Of a stretch of 39,337 nucleotides of DNA, positions 7,468-15,430 are shown piece after piece. A program made the translations under genes and the position numbers. The notes under the pieces are model-generated. The model made no database searches, was not told where the DNA came from, and saw only the letters and a program-made list of their open reading frames with translations. Location of the stretch: NCBI RefSeq assembly GCF_003725415.1, contig NZ_RJQC01000001.1, positions 758,858-798,194 on the forward strand, written 5' to 3'. This DNA comes from Absicoccus porci (GTDB taxonomy: Bacteria; Bacillota_I; Bacilli_A; Erysipelotrichales; Erysipelotrichaceae). Every line of letters begins with the position of its first letter. The stretch's first letter is position 1.

Positions 7468-8028
7468 TTATTTTGCACGACCCGAATACTTACCATCTGA
7501 TGTATTGATGACGATCATTTCATCTTGATTGATAAACAAAGGTACTTTTACTTGTAAGCCTGTTTCCAAAACCGCATTTTTCAATGCAGATGTAGCTGTA
7601 TCACCTTTGACAGCAGGTTCAGCTTCCACAACTTGTAAAGTTACTTTATCTGGTAATTGAACCCCTAAGATCTCTCCTTCATAACTTGTGATATTGACGG
7701 TATCTTCTGGTTTCATGAATTGACGCTCCCAAGTTAAACGATCCTTTGGAATTTCAATTTGATCATAGGTTTCATTGTCCATGAAAACCAAAGAATCTTC
7801 TGTATCATATAAATATTGCATCTCGCGCTTTTCAATTTCGGCTGGTTGTACCTTTTCGCCACCACCCCAAGATAATTCAACATTGCTGCCAGTACGTAAA
7901 TTACGTACCTTTGCCTTAACGACCATTGCACTACGAGCTGTTTTGTTTTGAGATGTATCTAATACAACATAAATGTCATTATCTACCGCAATTGTTTGTC
8001 CGGGTTTCAAATCATTTGAACTAATCAT
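7468..8028 (-). CDS. efp: Translation elongation factor P
   Basis: The 186-aa protein has the three-domain EF-P layout. It frees ribosomes stalled at polyproline. It matches the family at MISSNDLKPGQTI, EMQYLYDTED, FMDNETYDQI, GDTATSALKNAVLETG and the C-terminal VINTSDGKYSGRAK. The domain I loop tip, KPGKG in Bacillus with the modified Lys32, reads KTARS here: residue 32 is Arg and the Pro and Gly residues are lost. It is a single gene with its own promoter (8053-8080) and terminator, with AAGGAG before the ATG. Confidence 0.96.
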   Translation of the reverse strand: MISSNDLKPGQTIAVDNDIYVVLDTSQNKTARSAMVVKAKVRNLRTGSNVELSWGGGEKVQPAEIEKREMQYLYDTEDSLVFMDNETYDQIEIPKDRLTWERQFMKPEDTVNITSYEGEILGVQLPDKVTLQVVEAEPAVKGDTATSALKNAVLETGLQVKVPLFINQDEMIVINTSDGKYSGRAK

Positions 8029-8052
8029 ATTCTTTTCTCCTTAACCTTTTCC

Positions 8053-8080
8053 ATTGTATAAAATACGTTTTATTTGTCAA
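8053..8080 (-). promoter_or_regulatory. Sigma-A-type promoter of efp
   Basis: The minus strand reads TTGACA (complement of 8075-8080), 16 nt, then TACAAT (complement of 8053-8058). The -35 is perfect and the -10 matches at 5/6. It lies about 25 nt upstream of the efp ATG. Confidence 0.75.
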
Positions 8081-8099
8081 CTCAAAACTTTCATGCAAA

Positions 8100-8127
8100 G
8101 TAAAAGACGTCCAAAGACGTCTTTTAC
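8100..8127. terminator. Perfect 11-bp hairpin between efp and the flavoenzyme gene
   Basis: GTAAAAGACGT (8100-8110) and ACGTCTTTTAC (8117-8127) pair around CCAAAG. It could terminate leftward transcription from the flavoenzyme gene, although that gene ends 170 nt away, or act on the plus strand. The T-run lies inside the stem only. Confidence 0.5.
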
Positions 8128-8146
8128 AATACCGAAAGGAATCGAT

Positions 8147-8254
8147 ATGAATAAATATCCCACATACGTTAAGGAAGGATGCGTCGCATGTGAGCATTTG
8201 AGATTGAGCCTGATCTCAAACTTTATCCATTCACATAATACATTATTTTTTTAA
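8147..8254 (+). CDS. Possible 35-aa peptide with a CVAC motif
   Basis: An ATG with GAAAGGA 7 nt upstream opens a 35-codon frame (MNKYPTYVKEGCVACEHLRL...) ending at 8254. The two cysteines are spaced CxxC. A hairpin, TTTGAGAT (8197-8204) / ATCTCAAA (8213-8220), lies inside it. I do not recognise the peptide. It may be a decayed gene start or a chance frame in the 270-nt gap between efp and the flavoenzyme gene; nothing else is visible in that gap apart from the hairpin at 8100. Confidence 0.25.
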   Translation: MNKYPTYVKEGCVACEHLRLSLISNFIHSHNTLFF

Positions 8255-8300
8255 AAATGTAAACACTTACACTAGAAATAAATAAAATATACTTAAAAAA

Positions 8301-10232
8301 TCATAGGTGGAATGCTACAGCTGCCGCTTCTTCGGTTGCCTTGTTGGCTTGTCCAGCTAGTGAAGCATCACCAATCACATAAACTTCTGGACATAGATCT
8401 TTTATCTCGGCTTCCAGTGGATTATAGGATTTGGATCCCATCGCAATGATGATACTATCAAAGCCAGTCGCTTCTTTTTCTTTATGATCCTGTTCATAGA
8501 CAACGCCATCCTTTGTGAACTTTTTAATGGTAGCTCCCAAAATATAGGCGGTATCATTGGAATCAAGACGTGCTTTTAAGTGTGTGCCCACACCCAATAC
8601 ACCATAATTGATGGTAGGGATCTGATCGATGATGGTACTATGACGACCGGCCCGCTCTCTTAAGAAATCGGCACATTCCAATCCAACCAAACCACCGCCG
8701 ACGATCAATACATTGTGACCGACACGAACTTTACCCTCAATGACATCATTGGCCATAAAGACATGTTCACCATCAATGCCTTCAATTGGTGGTTTTGACT
8801 GTTTTGCACCTGTCGCTAACACAACCGCATCGGGATGTAAATCGGCAATCAATTCTTTTGTAGCTGTGGTATTGGTCATATATTCAACGCCTTGTTTCTT
8901 TCCTTCTTGGATCCAGAAACGCAATGGATTGGCCAACAAAGATTTAGCTGGTGGCAATGCGGCAATGCGGAATTGACCACCCAATTTTCCTTGTGCTTCA
9001 ATGACCTTCACTTGATGTCCTTTTTTGCTGGCAACATAGGCTGTATACAAGCCAGCTGGACCAGAACCAACAACAACCACATTTTTCGGATGATCCACTG
9101 GATCAAATGTATATTCTGCTTCATGTCCTACACGTGGATTGACCAAACAACAAGCTTGTAAATGATTGGGATCCGTCATATATCCCATACAAGATTGTAA
9201 ACAATTGATACAAGGAGAAATTTCAGAAATTCTTCCCTCCTTCGTTTTATTCGGAAATTCAGGGTCAGCTAAAGATTGTCTGGAAATGGATACAAAATCG
9301 GCTTTGCCTGTTTCCAAGATATCTTCGGCAATTTCTGGGGTATTGATACGATTGATCGCAATCACCGGAATATGTACACTTTCGCGAATGGCTTTGGCAT
9401 TGTTTGCATTAAATCCCATCGGTTCATCTTCTGGTGCGGACATCCAATCTAAAGATGCATAGGTACAAATTGTCACTTCGATGGCATCATATCCAGCTTC
9501 CTCGAAATATTTTGCAAAGATCTTGGTATCGGAAATCGTCATTCCTCCAGGTACTTTTTCTTCACCCGACAATTTGATGATGACAGGATAGTCGTCTCCA
9601 CATTTGCGTTTGACATCCTTGCAGATTTCACACGCAAAACGAGCACGGTTTTCTAAACTACCACCAAATTCATCAAATCGTCGATTGGTAAATTGAGATA
9701 AAAATTGTTGGACTAAATAGCCATGGCCAGCATGAATTTCCACACCATCAAAGCCTGCTTTTTTTGCTCGCAAAGCAGCATCACCAAACATATGGATATT
9801 ATCCCAAACTTCTTCTGTCGTGAGTTCATGGGGCACTTCATCAAAGATTGGACAGGCTAATGGAGAAGGGGCAGATACTTCATGTCCTAATATGGTTTTT
9901 GTATATTGTCTTCCTGGTTGATGCAATTGTGGAAATACACAAGCTCCCTGCTGATGGATCGCATCGGTGACTTCCTTCCAAGCTGCAATATGCTTATCAT
10001 CACCTAACGAAGGCTCAAATGGTGTACAAAATTCACTATCTTGTACACGTGTGACCTCAGTGATGATCAAGCCATATCCCCCTTTGGCACGTGCTTCATA
10101 ATAGGCTTTTGTTCGTGCAGTCGGGGTACCACCCAATTCAGCAAAACCAACACCCATGGCTCCCATCACAAAACGGTTTTTCAACTGTAAAGAACCAATT
10201 TGACCGGGTTCAAATAATTTGTCAAAATTCAT
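8301..10232 (-). CDS. NADH:flavin oxidoreductase / 2,4-dienoyl-CoA reductase-like enzyme
   Basis: A 643-aa enzyme built like FadH, BaiCD/BaiH and enoate reductases. Residues 1-~330 form an old-yellow-enzyme TIM barrel with FMN (KLFEPGQIGSLQLKNRFVMG; HAGHGYLVQQFLSQFTNRR). A [4Fe-4S] motif CINCLQSC...C lies at about 341-360. The FAD domain has VVVGSGPAGLY at about 385, and the NAD(P)H domain has VLIVGGGLVGLECADF at about 505. These transfer hydride through FAD, FeS and FMN to reduce an activated C=C bond. The natural substrate cannot be read from sequence; dienoyl-CoA, bile-acid, cinnamate or flavonoid-type enoates are all possible. AGGAGG precedes the ATG. It is divergent from the PucR-type regulator, its likely controller. 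Confidence 0.9.
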   Translation of the reverse strand: MNFDKLFEPGQIGSLQLKNRFVMGAMGVGFAELGGTPTARTKAYYEARAKGGYGLIITEVTRVQDSEFCTPFEPSLGDDKHIAAWKEVTDAIHQQGACVFPQLHQPGRQYTKTILGHEVSAPSPLACPIFDEVPHELTTEEVWDNIHMFGDAALRAKKAGFDGVEIHAGHGYLVQQFLSQFTNRRFDEFGGSLENRARFACEICKDVKRKCGDDYPVIIKLSGEEKVPGGMTISDTKIFAKYFEEAGYDAIEVTICTYASLDWMSAPEDEPMGFNANNAKAIRESVHIPVIAINRINTPEIAEDILETGKADFVSISRQSLADPEFPNKTKEGRISEISPCINCLQSCMGYMTDPNHLQACCLVNPRVGHEAEYTFDPVDHPKNVVVVGSGPAGLYTAYVASKKGHQVKVIEAQGKLGGQFRIAALPPAKSLLANPLRFWIQEGKKQGVEYMTNTTATKELIADLHPDAVVLATGAKQSKPPIEGIDGEHVFMANDVIEGKVRVGHNVLIVGGGLVGLECADFLRERAGRHSTIIDQIPTINYGVLGVGTHLKARLDSNDTAYILGATIKKFTKDGVVYEQDHKEKEATGFDSIIIAMGSKSYNPLEAEIKDLCPEVYVIGDASLAGQANKATEEAAAVAFHL

Positions 10233-10314
10233 TTTTATACCTCCTGTTGATTGAACTATACCTATTTTAATATTCTTGTTATTTTTTTCACATGTTAAAA
10301 CAAACGAATTGTTC

Positions 10315-10341
10315 TATAATATTTGTGCAATTTGCACAAAT
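10315..10341 (+). promoter_or_regulatory. Promoter -10 box abutting a 21-nt palindromic operator candidate
   Basis: A perfect TATAAT (10315-10320) is followed immediately by ATTTGTGCAA-T-TTGCACAAAT (10321-10341), whose 10-bp arms are exact reverse complements. The palindrome covers the expected transcription start of the regulator gene at 10359 and lies 89 nt from the flavoenzyme ATG. The position suggests repression of, or autoregulation by, the adjacent regulator. No good -35 box is seen, so activation is also possible. Confidence 0.65.
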
Positions 10342-10358
10342 GAAAGGAATAAATTTCT

Positions 10359-11594
10359 ATGCTCGAAAAAGAAAAGATTGCCTTATTTGATATGGTGACT
10401 ACCGATTTAAGTTTTTCTTCTTTGATTGAAAATATTCAAAAAAAGATATTTGATAATCCCATCATGATCACAAATACCTATTTTAAAGTGATTGCCATGA
10501 GCACCGATACCGATTTTAATGACGATGTCTGGAATTATGCGAAAAAGTATCATTGCTGTTCAAAAGAATCCATTCTTTCCTTTCGAGAAGATTCTGCATC
10601 CAAACGATTGTTTTCTCAAAACAAATCCTTTTTATATAAAACAAATCTAGGAAAGAACATTCCACGGATCTTAGGTCGGATAGCTAAAAATAATGTTGTA
10701 TATGGCTATATTATTATTTTTGAGATCAATCATAAACTGGAAGACATCGATATACAAAAATCAAATTTGGTATGCAAGGTCTTGTGCCCTCTGCTTGCCA
10801 GCAAAACAACAAACGATTCCATTTACAATTCACGTAGAGAATACTTTTATTTGAACTTATTGCATATCAACGAAAACAATAAATTAGAGATTGAAAATGA
10901 GATTCTTCAATTTCAATGGGATTTTAAAAGTTATTTTCAAGTGTTATCCATCATTTGTCCAACGGATAAAAGCCACTATATTTATTTAAGCAATGAAATC
11001 AATAAGATTGCACAAGATGTCACTTCTTTTATCTATGCAGATCAGATTTTGACCGTGCTTAATTTTAATGATGAAAATATAAAAAACACATACATAAAAC
11101 AAATTCAACAACTTCTGATCGACTTTCCAGTAAAAATCGGAATCAGTCGAACCTTTTATGATTTATCCGAGCTCAAAGTATATTTTCATCAAGCCCTACG
11201 TGCTCGAGAACTTGGTGTATTGATCCATAAAAATGAAATCTTGTATCCATTTTATCAATATGAATATTATGATATGATTGCACATTATCCATCAAAAGAA
11301 TGGCCTTCTTTGATATGTAACGAATATCATTTATTAAAAACATATGATACGGTCAATCACACACAACTCCTACAAACTTGTATTACCTATTTTTTAACTG
11401 GATCCAAGGTATCAAAAGCCGCACAAGAATTGGGAATTCATAGAAATACTTTGTTATATCGTTTATCCACGATTGAAGAAATCATCCATAAAAACAGCAG
11501 TGATGTTAAAGTATTAGATCTAATTTATCATTCCCATTTGATCGATCAACTGATGCAAGTTCGGGATAGCAGCATCTATGACCCGGATTCTTAG
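10359..11594 (+). CDS. PucR/CdaR-type helix-turn-helix regulator
   Basis: A 411-aa protein with the C-terminal PucR/CdaR HTH (residues ~345-385: TCITYFLTGSKVSKAAQELG, IHRNTLLYRLSTIEEI). The middle region (~160-300) resembles the GGDEF-like domain of CdaR-type regulators (KIGISRTFYDLSELKVYFHQ and ALRARELG). The N-terminal ~150 residues look like a sensor domain of unknown ligand (ITNTYFKVIAMSTD; GRIAKNNVVYGYIIIF). It is divergent from the flavoenzyme gene with a 126-nt shared intergenic region. Such regulators usually respond to a substrate of the neighbouring enzyme; the effector is unknown. AAAGGA lies 11 nt before the ATG. Confidence 0.85.
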   Translation: MLEKEKIALFDMVTTDLSFSSLIENIQKKIFDNPIMITNTYFKVIAMSTDTDFNDDVWNYAKKYHCCSKESILSFREDSASKRLFSQNKSFLYKTNLGKNIPRILGRIAKNNVVYGYIIIFEINHKLEDIDIQKSNLVCKVLCPLLASKTTNDSIYNSRREYFYLNLLHINENNKLEIENEILQFQWDFKSYFQVLSIICPTDKSHYIYLSNEINKIAQDVTSFIYADQILTVLNFNDENIKNTYIKQIQQLLIDFPVKIGISRTFYDLSELKVYFHQALRARELGVLIHKNEILYPFYQYEYYDMIAHYPSKEWPSLICNEYHLLKTYDTVNHTQLLQTCITYFLTGSKVSKAAQELGIHRNTLLYRLSTIEEIIHKNSSDVKVLDLIYHSHLIDQLMQVRDSSIYDPDS

Positions 11595-11612
11595 AAAGTT
11601 TCAAAAAAAAGA

Positions 11613-11635
11613 AGTAGAGGAAAAATTCCTCTACT
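11613..11635 (-). terminator. Terminator of hpf (possibly also of the regulator gene)
   Basis: AGTAGAGGAA (11613-11622) and TTCCTCTACT (11626-11635) form a 10-bp stem with an AAA loop. A run of eight T follows on the minus strand (complement of 11603-11610). The stem includes the hpf stop codon. Confidence 0.85.
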
Positions 11636-12158
11636 CCGTTTCAATCAATCCATAATCGCCATCTTTACGTTTATAGACAACCGCTATCTTTTCTGTTTCA
11701 TCATCGGTATAAATGAAGAAATCATGTCCTAATAATTCCATTTTCATGATGGCTTCATCCAAGCTCATTTCTTGCGGTTCAATGGATTTTGTTTTGACAA
11801 CTTCATCAATATCATCTCCTGCAGATTCCTCTTCATCAAGGAATGCCTCTGCTAAAGATAATCGATTCTTTCTTTGCAGACGTGTTTTTTGACGACGAAT
11901 CTGATCTTCTAGTTTGTCAATGGCTAAATCAATGGCAGCATACAAATCATCATCTACAACTTCAGCACGTAATATTGCATATTTTGTTGGAATCGTGACC
12001 TCGATTTTCTGGCCAACCGGATAGGTCCGAATCAACACTTTGGCAGTGACGTTATCGTCGATCAAGAAATACTTCGTCAAGTGATCCAGCTTTTTGTTGA
12101 CCTTTTCGGCAATAGCCGGTGTAACCTTCACGTTTTTTCCTACAATATTAACTTTCAT
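11631..12158 (-). CDS. hpf: Ribosome hibernation-promoting factor, long form
   Basis: 175 aa. It dimerises 70S ribosomes into inactive 100S particles in stationary phase. The N-terminal S30AE/YfiA domain (MKVNIVGKNVKVTPAIAEKV...) ends near residue 105. An acidic linker (DEEESAGDDIDEV) joins a C-terminal dimerisation domain (~120-175) containing EPQEMSLDEAIMKMELLGHD, FFIYTDDETEKIAVVYKRKD and GDYGLIE. The start is set at 12158 because GGGAGGTG lies just upstream; an in-frame ATG 54 nt further out has no such site. A candidate promoter is TATACT (complement of 12196-12201), 17 nt from TAGTCA (complement of 12219-12224). Confidence 0.95.
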   Translation of the reverse strand: MKVNIVGKNVKVTPAIAEKVNKKLDHLTKYFLIDDNVTAKVLIRTYPVGQKIEVTIPTKYAILRAEVVDDDLYAAIDLAIDKLEDQIRRQKTRLQRKNRLSLAEAFLDEEESAGDDIDEVVKTKSIEPQEMSLDEAIMKMELLGHDFFIYTDDETEKIAVVYKRKDGDYGLIETE

Positions 12159-12195
12159 AATAACACCTCCCAAAGTTGTTATTGTTTCTATAAAA

Positions 12196-12224
12196 AGTAT
12201 ACCATATTTCATTGGGTATGACTA
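12196..12224 (-). promoter_or_regulatory. Candidate promoter of hpf
   Basis: The minus strand has TAGTCA, 17 nt, TATACT. The -10 is 5/6 and the -35 is 4/6. It lies about 38 nt before the hpf ATG. Confidence 0.5.
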
Positions 12225-12273
12225 CATTCTACAAGGACTAGCTTAATTCAACATTAGTTGTTATAGTTGAAAC

Positions 12274-12891
12274 ATGAAACAAAAAAGATTCATAGATATT
12301 TTATTAAGCATTGGCTTACTCCTTTTAATGGGTTATCAATTTTTTGGGGATACATTCCATGAAGTGATTGGTGCAATCCTCTTTGTATTATTTATTGTGC
12401 ATCAAATTCTCAATCTAACTTGGTATGCCCATCTTTACAAAGGAAAATATACTCCATTACGAATCTATTTCTTGTTGATTGACGGAACCGTTATTGTACT
12501 GATGTTGATGCAAATATATAGTGCAATGGTTATTAGTCGCCACGTTTTTGCCTTTTTAGATATTCATTCCGGATCCGCTCTTGCTCGTATATTACACATG
12601 TTAGGAGCCTATTGGAGTTATGTTTTGATTAGTATGCATATTGGCAATCATGTCCATCTCTTTTCAGATTCCAAATGGAAGAAAGACAGTGTAATCCTGA
12701 TTTCCATCTATGGTATCTATGCCTTTATCCTTTGTCACTTTATCCGGTACATGCTTGTAATGAATCTCTTTGTCTATATGGATTATTATGAACCCATCTG
12801 GCGTTATCATATCAATTATATCGCCATTGCAATTTTATTTATGACGATCAGCCAAGGTATATCGAATGGCTTAAGGAAGGTGAAACAATGA
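12274..12891 (+). CDS. DUF4405-type membrane protein (cytochrome b-like fold)
   Basis: A 205-aa integral membrane protein with about five transmembrane helices: ILLSIGLLLLMGYQFF, IGAILFVLFIVHQILNL, LLIDGTVIVLMLMQIYS, ILHMLGAYWSYVLISMHIGN and the C-terminal pairs. His residues recur inside or next to helices (HEVIGA, VHQILN, SRHVFAF, HMLGAYW, MHIGNHVH), as in DUF4405 proteins, which are thought to resemble heme-binding cytochrome b subunits. Heme binding is inference. Its stop overlaps the ATG of the radical SAM gene by 4 bp, so the two are translated together. Confidence 0.75.
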   Translation: MKQKRFIDILLSIGLLLLMGYQFFGDTFHEVIGAILFVLFIVHQILNLTWYAHLYKGKYTPLRIYFLLIDGTVIVLMLMQIYSAMVISRHVFAFLDIHSGSALARILHMLGAYWSYVLISMHIGNHVHLFSDSKWKKDSVILISIYGIYAFILCHFIRYMLVMNLFVYMDYYEPIWRYHINYIAIAILFMTISQGISNGLRKVKQ

Positions 12892-13838
12892 AAAATCCCT
12901 ACCCCTATTCCGATGACAATAAACGCTACCAAACGATGAATTATTACTTCAAACACACCTATGGACATAAAGTAGCCAAAGTTCCCTTAAATGCAGGATT
13001 TACCTGTCCCAATCGAGATGGTACAAAAGGAATGGGTGGTTGTACGTTTTGTTCGGCTTTGGGTTCTGGAGACAGCATTCTTCATTTTCAAGATACTCTT
13101 TCGATTCAATACCAAACGGGTCTAGAGCGCATGCGACAAAAATGGCCCCATTGTTTAGGTTTTGCCTATTTCCAATCCTTTTCCAATACGTATGCACCAT
13201 TGGATGTTTTACGATCCATCTATGATCCATTTTTTAATGATCCGACGGTGACAGGTGTAGCCGTCGCCACACGAGCCGACTGTTTGGAACCCGATGTTCT
13301 GGATTATCTCGCTAAACAAGCTTCAAAAAAAGAAGTCTGGATCGAATTGGGCTTACAAAGCATTCATGAAAAAACTATGAAACATCTCAATCGTTGTCAT
13401 GGTACACAAATTGTCTGGGATCAACTAGCAAAGATTCGGCATACACCCATCAAAACATGTGTCCATTTAATGAATTCGTTACCTGGTGAATCCAAAGAAG
13501 ATATGATTGACAGTGCCACAGCCGTTGCTGCTCATCATCCCGATGCGATCAAGATCCATATGTTACATCTATTAAAAGGAACCCAATTAGCCAAAGAATA
13601 CGAAATCCATCCCTTTCCGATTCTTTCTTTAGAAGACTATGTAGATATTGTAGTATCGCAATTGGAAGTCTTACCACCCGATATGATCATTGAACGATTA
13701 ACAGGTGATGGCTTAGCCGATGAATTGATCCTGCCCACTTGGACAATAAAAAAGACCATCGTTCTCAATGAAATTGATAAACGAATGGCCCGTTTGGATA
13801 CTTATCAAGGTAAATATTATTGTAGTTCCAAGCAATAG
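12888..13838 (+). CDS. TIGR01212/YhcC-family radical SAM protein
   Basis: A 316-aa radical SAM enzyme. The N-terminal signature KVPLNAGFTCPNRDG then GMGGCTFCSALGSGD (residues ~27-62) is the cysteine cluster of the YtqA/YhcC family. LGFAYFQSFSNTYAPLDVL, WIELGLQSIHEKTMKHLNR and HLMNSLPGESKEDM follow in the usual order. The reaction is not established for this family. AAGGAAGG lies 7 nt upstream. The 3' end overlaps the convergent tyrS end by 22 bp. Confidence 0.92.
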   Translation: MKNPYPYSDDNKRYQTMNYYFKHTYGHKVAKVPLNAGFTCPNRDGTKGMGGCTFCSALGSGDSILHFQDTLSIQYQTGLERMRQKWPHCLGFAYFQSFSNTYAPLDVLRSIYDPFFNDPTVTGVAVATRADCLEPDVLDYLAKQASKKEVWIELGLQSIHEKTMKHLNRCHGTQIVWDQLAKIRHTPIKTCVHLMNSLPGESKEDMIDSATAVAAHHPDAIKIHMLHLLKGTQLAKEYEIHPFPILSLEDYVDIVVSQLEVLPPDMIIERLTGDGLADELILPTWTIKKTIVLNEIDKRMARLDTYQGKYYCSSKQ

Positions 13839-15049
13839 TAACGTTTCTTTCCTCGGCGAATGATCACACAACCATCCACATAGGCATCTTTCGAAGAAAT
13901 GATGGCATGCACATCTTGTACTTTGACACCATTGACACTGATGGAATTTCCTTTGATCCATTCACGTGCTTCTCGTTTGGAAGAAGCAATATGTGTATTG
14001 ACCAAAACATCTTCTAAGATTTGGTTATCTGGACAAGATGTTTTTTCCATATTCTTGACTGCATCATGACGTTCGGATGTATCCAAATCCGCCAATTTTC
14101 CTCGGAATAAAGCATTGGTAATCTTTAATGCCGAATCCAAAGCTTCTTGACCATGCAGATCACGGACAACTTCACTGGCTAAGGCTTTTTGTGCTTCTCG
14201 TTTATGAGGTGCCTCTTTTAAGGATACTTCTAAGGCATCAATTTCTTCTTTGGTAAGGAAGGTCAATTTCTTTAAATATTCAATAACCTTGGCATCTTCC
14301 GTATTAAATAAGAATTGGTATAAATCATATGGACTGGTTTTTTCTGGATCCAACCAAACCGTTCCCGTTTCACTCTTACCAAACTTCGTTCCATCGGCTT
14401 TGGTGATCAAAGGCATTGTCAAACCATACGCTTTGGCATCGGCTCCGCATTTTTTACGAATCAATTCCAAACCGGATGTAATATTGCCCCATTGATCTTG
14501 TCCACCAATCTGTAAGGTACAATTCTTCGTTTTGTATAATGTATAGAAGTCTAATGACTGCAAGATCATATACGAGAATTCCGTATAAGAAATACCCGAT
14601 TCTAAACGTTTTTTAACGGTTTCTTTATTCAACATATAGGTGATATTGAATAATTTTCCATAATCACGTAAAAAATCAATGATTGTAACATCTTTGGTCC
14701 AATCCAAGTTATTGACCATCTCAAAACCAAACAATTTTTGAATCTGATCATGGAGGGCATCAAAGTTGTGCTTTAGAACTTCCGGGGTCAACATTTGTCG
14801 CTCACCGGTTGCTTTTGGATCTCCAATAAAACCTGTCGCACCACCCACTAACATAATGGGATGATGGCCATGTTGCTGCAAACGTTTTGCCATTAATAAG
14901 CTTGAATAATGACCAATATGCAAACTATCGGCTGTTGGATCAGTACCAATATAGAATGTCACCTTTTCATTGTTGATGACATCTTTAACTTCAGGACTTG
15001 TGACATTATCAATCAAGCCACGCCATTCTAATTCTTCAAAAAGTTCCAT
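13817..15049 (-). CDS. tyrS: Tyrosyl-tRNA synthetase
   Basis: A 410-aa class I synthetase. The HIGH box is seen in ADSLHIGHY, LDFYTLY and the QIGGQDQWGNI tyrosine/tRNA-binding block follow, and KFGKSE is the KMSKS loop. The C-terminal ~80 residues are an S4 RNA-binding domain (SSKREAREWIKGNSISVNGV). The start at 15049 is chosen because AAGGAG lies about 7 nt upstream; the frame extends further but into the T-box terminator. Transcription is controlled by the tyrosine T-box leader just upstream. Confidence 0.96.
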   Translation of the reverse strand: MELFEELEWRGLIDNVTSPEVKDVINNEKVTFYIGTDPTADSLHIGHYSSLLMAKRLQQHGHHPIMLVGGATGFIGDPKATGERQMLTPEVLKHNFDALHDQIQKLFGFEMVNNLDWTKDVTIIDFLRDYGKLFNITYMLNKETVKKRLESGISYTEFSYMILQSLDFYTLYKTKNCTLQIGGQDQWGNITSGLELIRKKCGADAKAYGLTMPLITKADGTKFGKSETGTVWLDPEKTSPYDLYQFLFNTEDAKVIEYLKKLTFLTKEEIDALEVSLKEAPHKREAQKALASEVVRDLHGQEALDSALKITNALFRGKLADLDTSERHDAVKNMEKTSCPDNQILEDVLVNTHIASSKREAREWIKGNSISVNGVKVQDVHAIISSKDAYVDGCVIIRRGKKRYYCLELQ

Positions 15050-15059
15050 GTCTGTCTCC

Positions 15060-15290
15060 TTCTCATAAAAAAAGAACATATCATCCAAGGGACGAAATGT
15101 TCGTGTTACCACCCTAATTTATCTAAAGATCACTCTTTAGACCTTCGTGACTGTTTCCAGTTCATCCTTTAATGCAGGATATACAAGCAGCTCCCAAGCT
15201 GTATTCCATAGCCGATAGACAGTTTTTCACCAACCAACTGTTCTCTAAACTATCCTTTCTATGCCTTGTCTTGTTCTTTGCCTTGGTTGC
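15060..15290 (-). promoter_or_regulatory. Tyrosine-specific T-box riboswitch
   Basis: The minus strand carries the T-box core AGGGTGGTAACACG (complement of 15101-15115) with TGGT, which matches the ACCA end of tRNA-Tyr. Stem I has the distal element GGTTGGTGAAAAACTG and a specifier region GGAATACAGC, where TAC (complement of 15201-15203) is a Tyr codon. The terminator is GAACAT-T-TCGTCC / GGATGA-T-ATGTTC (15074-15102) followed by seven T. Uncharged tRNA-Tyr would stabilise the antiterminator and switch on tyrS. Confidence 0.92.
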
Positions 15291-15320
15291 ATCATAACAT
15301 ATTCATTCTCACAAACGCAA
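15291..15320 (-). promoter_or_regulatory. Candidate promoter of the tyrS leader
   Basis: The minus strand has TTGCGT (complement of 15315-15320), 18 nt, then TATGAT (complement of 15291-15296). It lies directly upstream of stem I of the T-box. Confidence 0.5.
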
Positions 15321-15400
15321 ACACTTTTCTATTTTGGTATAGATTTTATATATGAAACATCTAAAAAAATTTAATATTCTTTTTAAACGTTATTTCATCG

Positions 15401-15406
15401 TATAAT
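15401..15406 (+). promoter_or_regulatory. -10 box of the metF operon
   Basis: A perfect TATAAT lies 25 nt upstream of the metF ATG. The expected -35 position is only T-rich (TTCTTT), so an activator may be needed. No SAM or cobalamin riboswitch is visible: the gap between here and the divergent tyrS promoter is only about 80 nt. Confidence 0.5.
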
Positions 15407-15430
15407 AGGAAAATAGAAAGAAGGAAATAT

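Noticed and set aside
15291..15430. Possible SAM or cobalamin riboswitch before metF
   Set aside because: Only about 110 nt separate the tyrS promoter from the metF start and none of the conserved cores of those riboswitches is visible.
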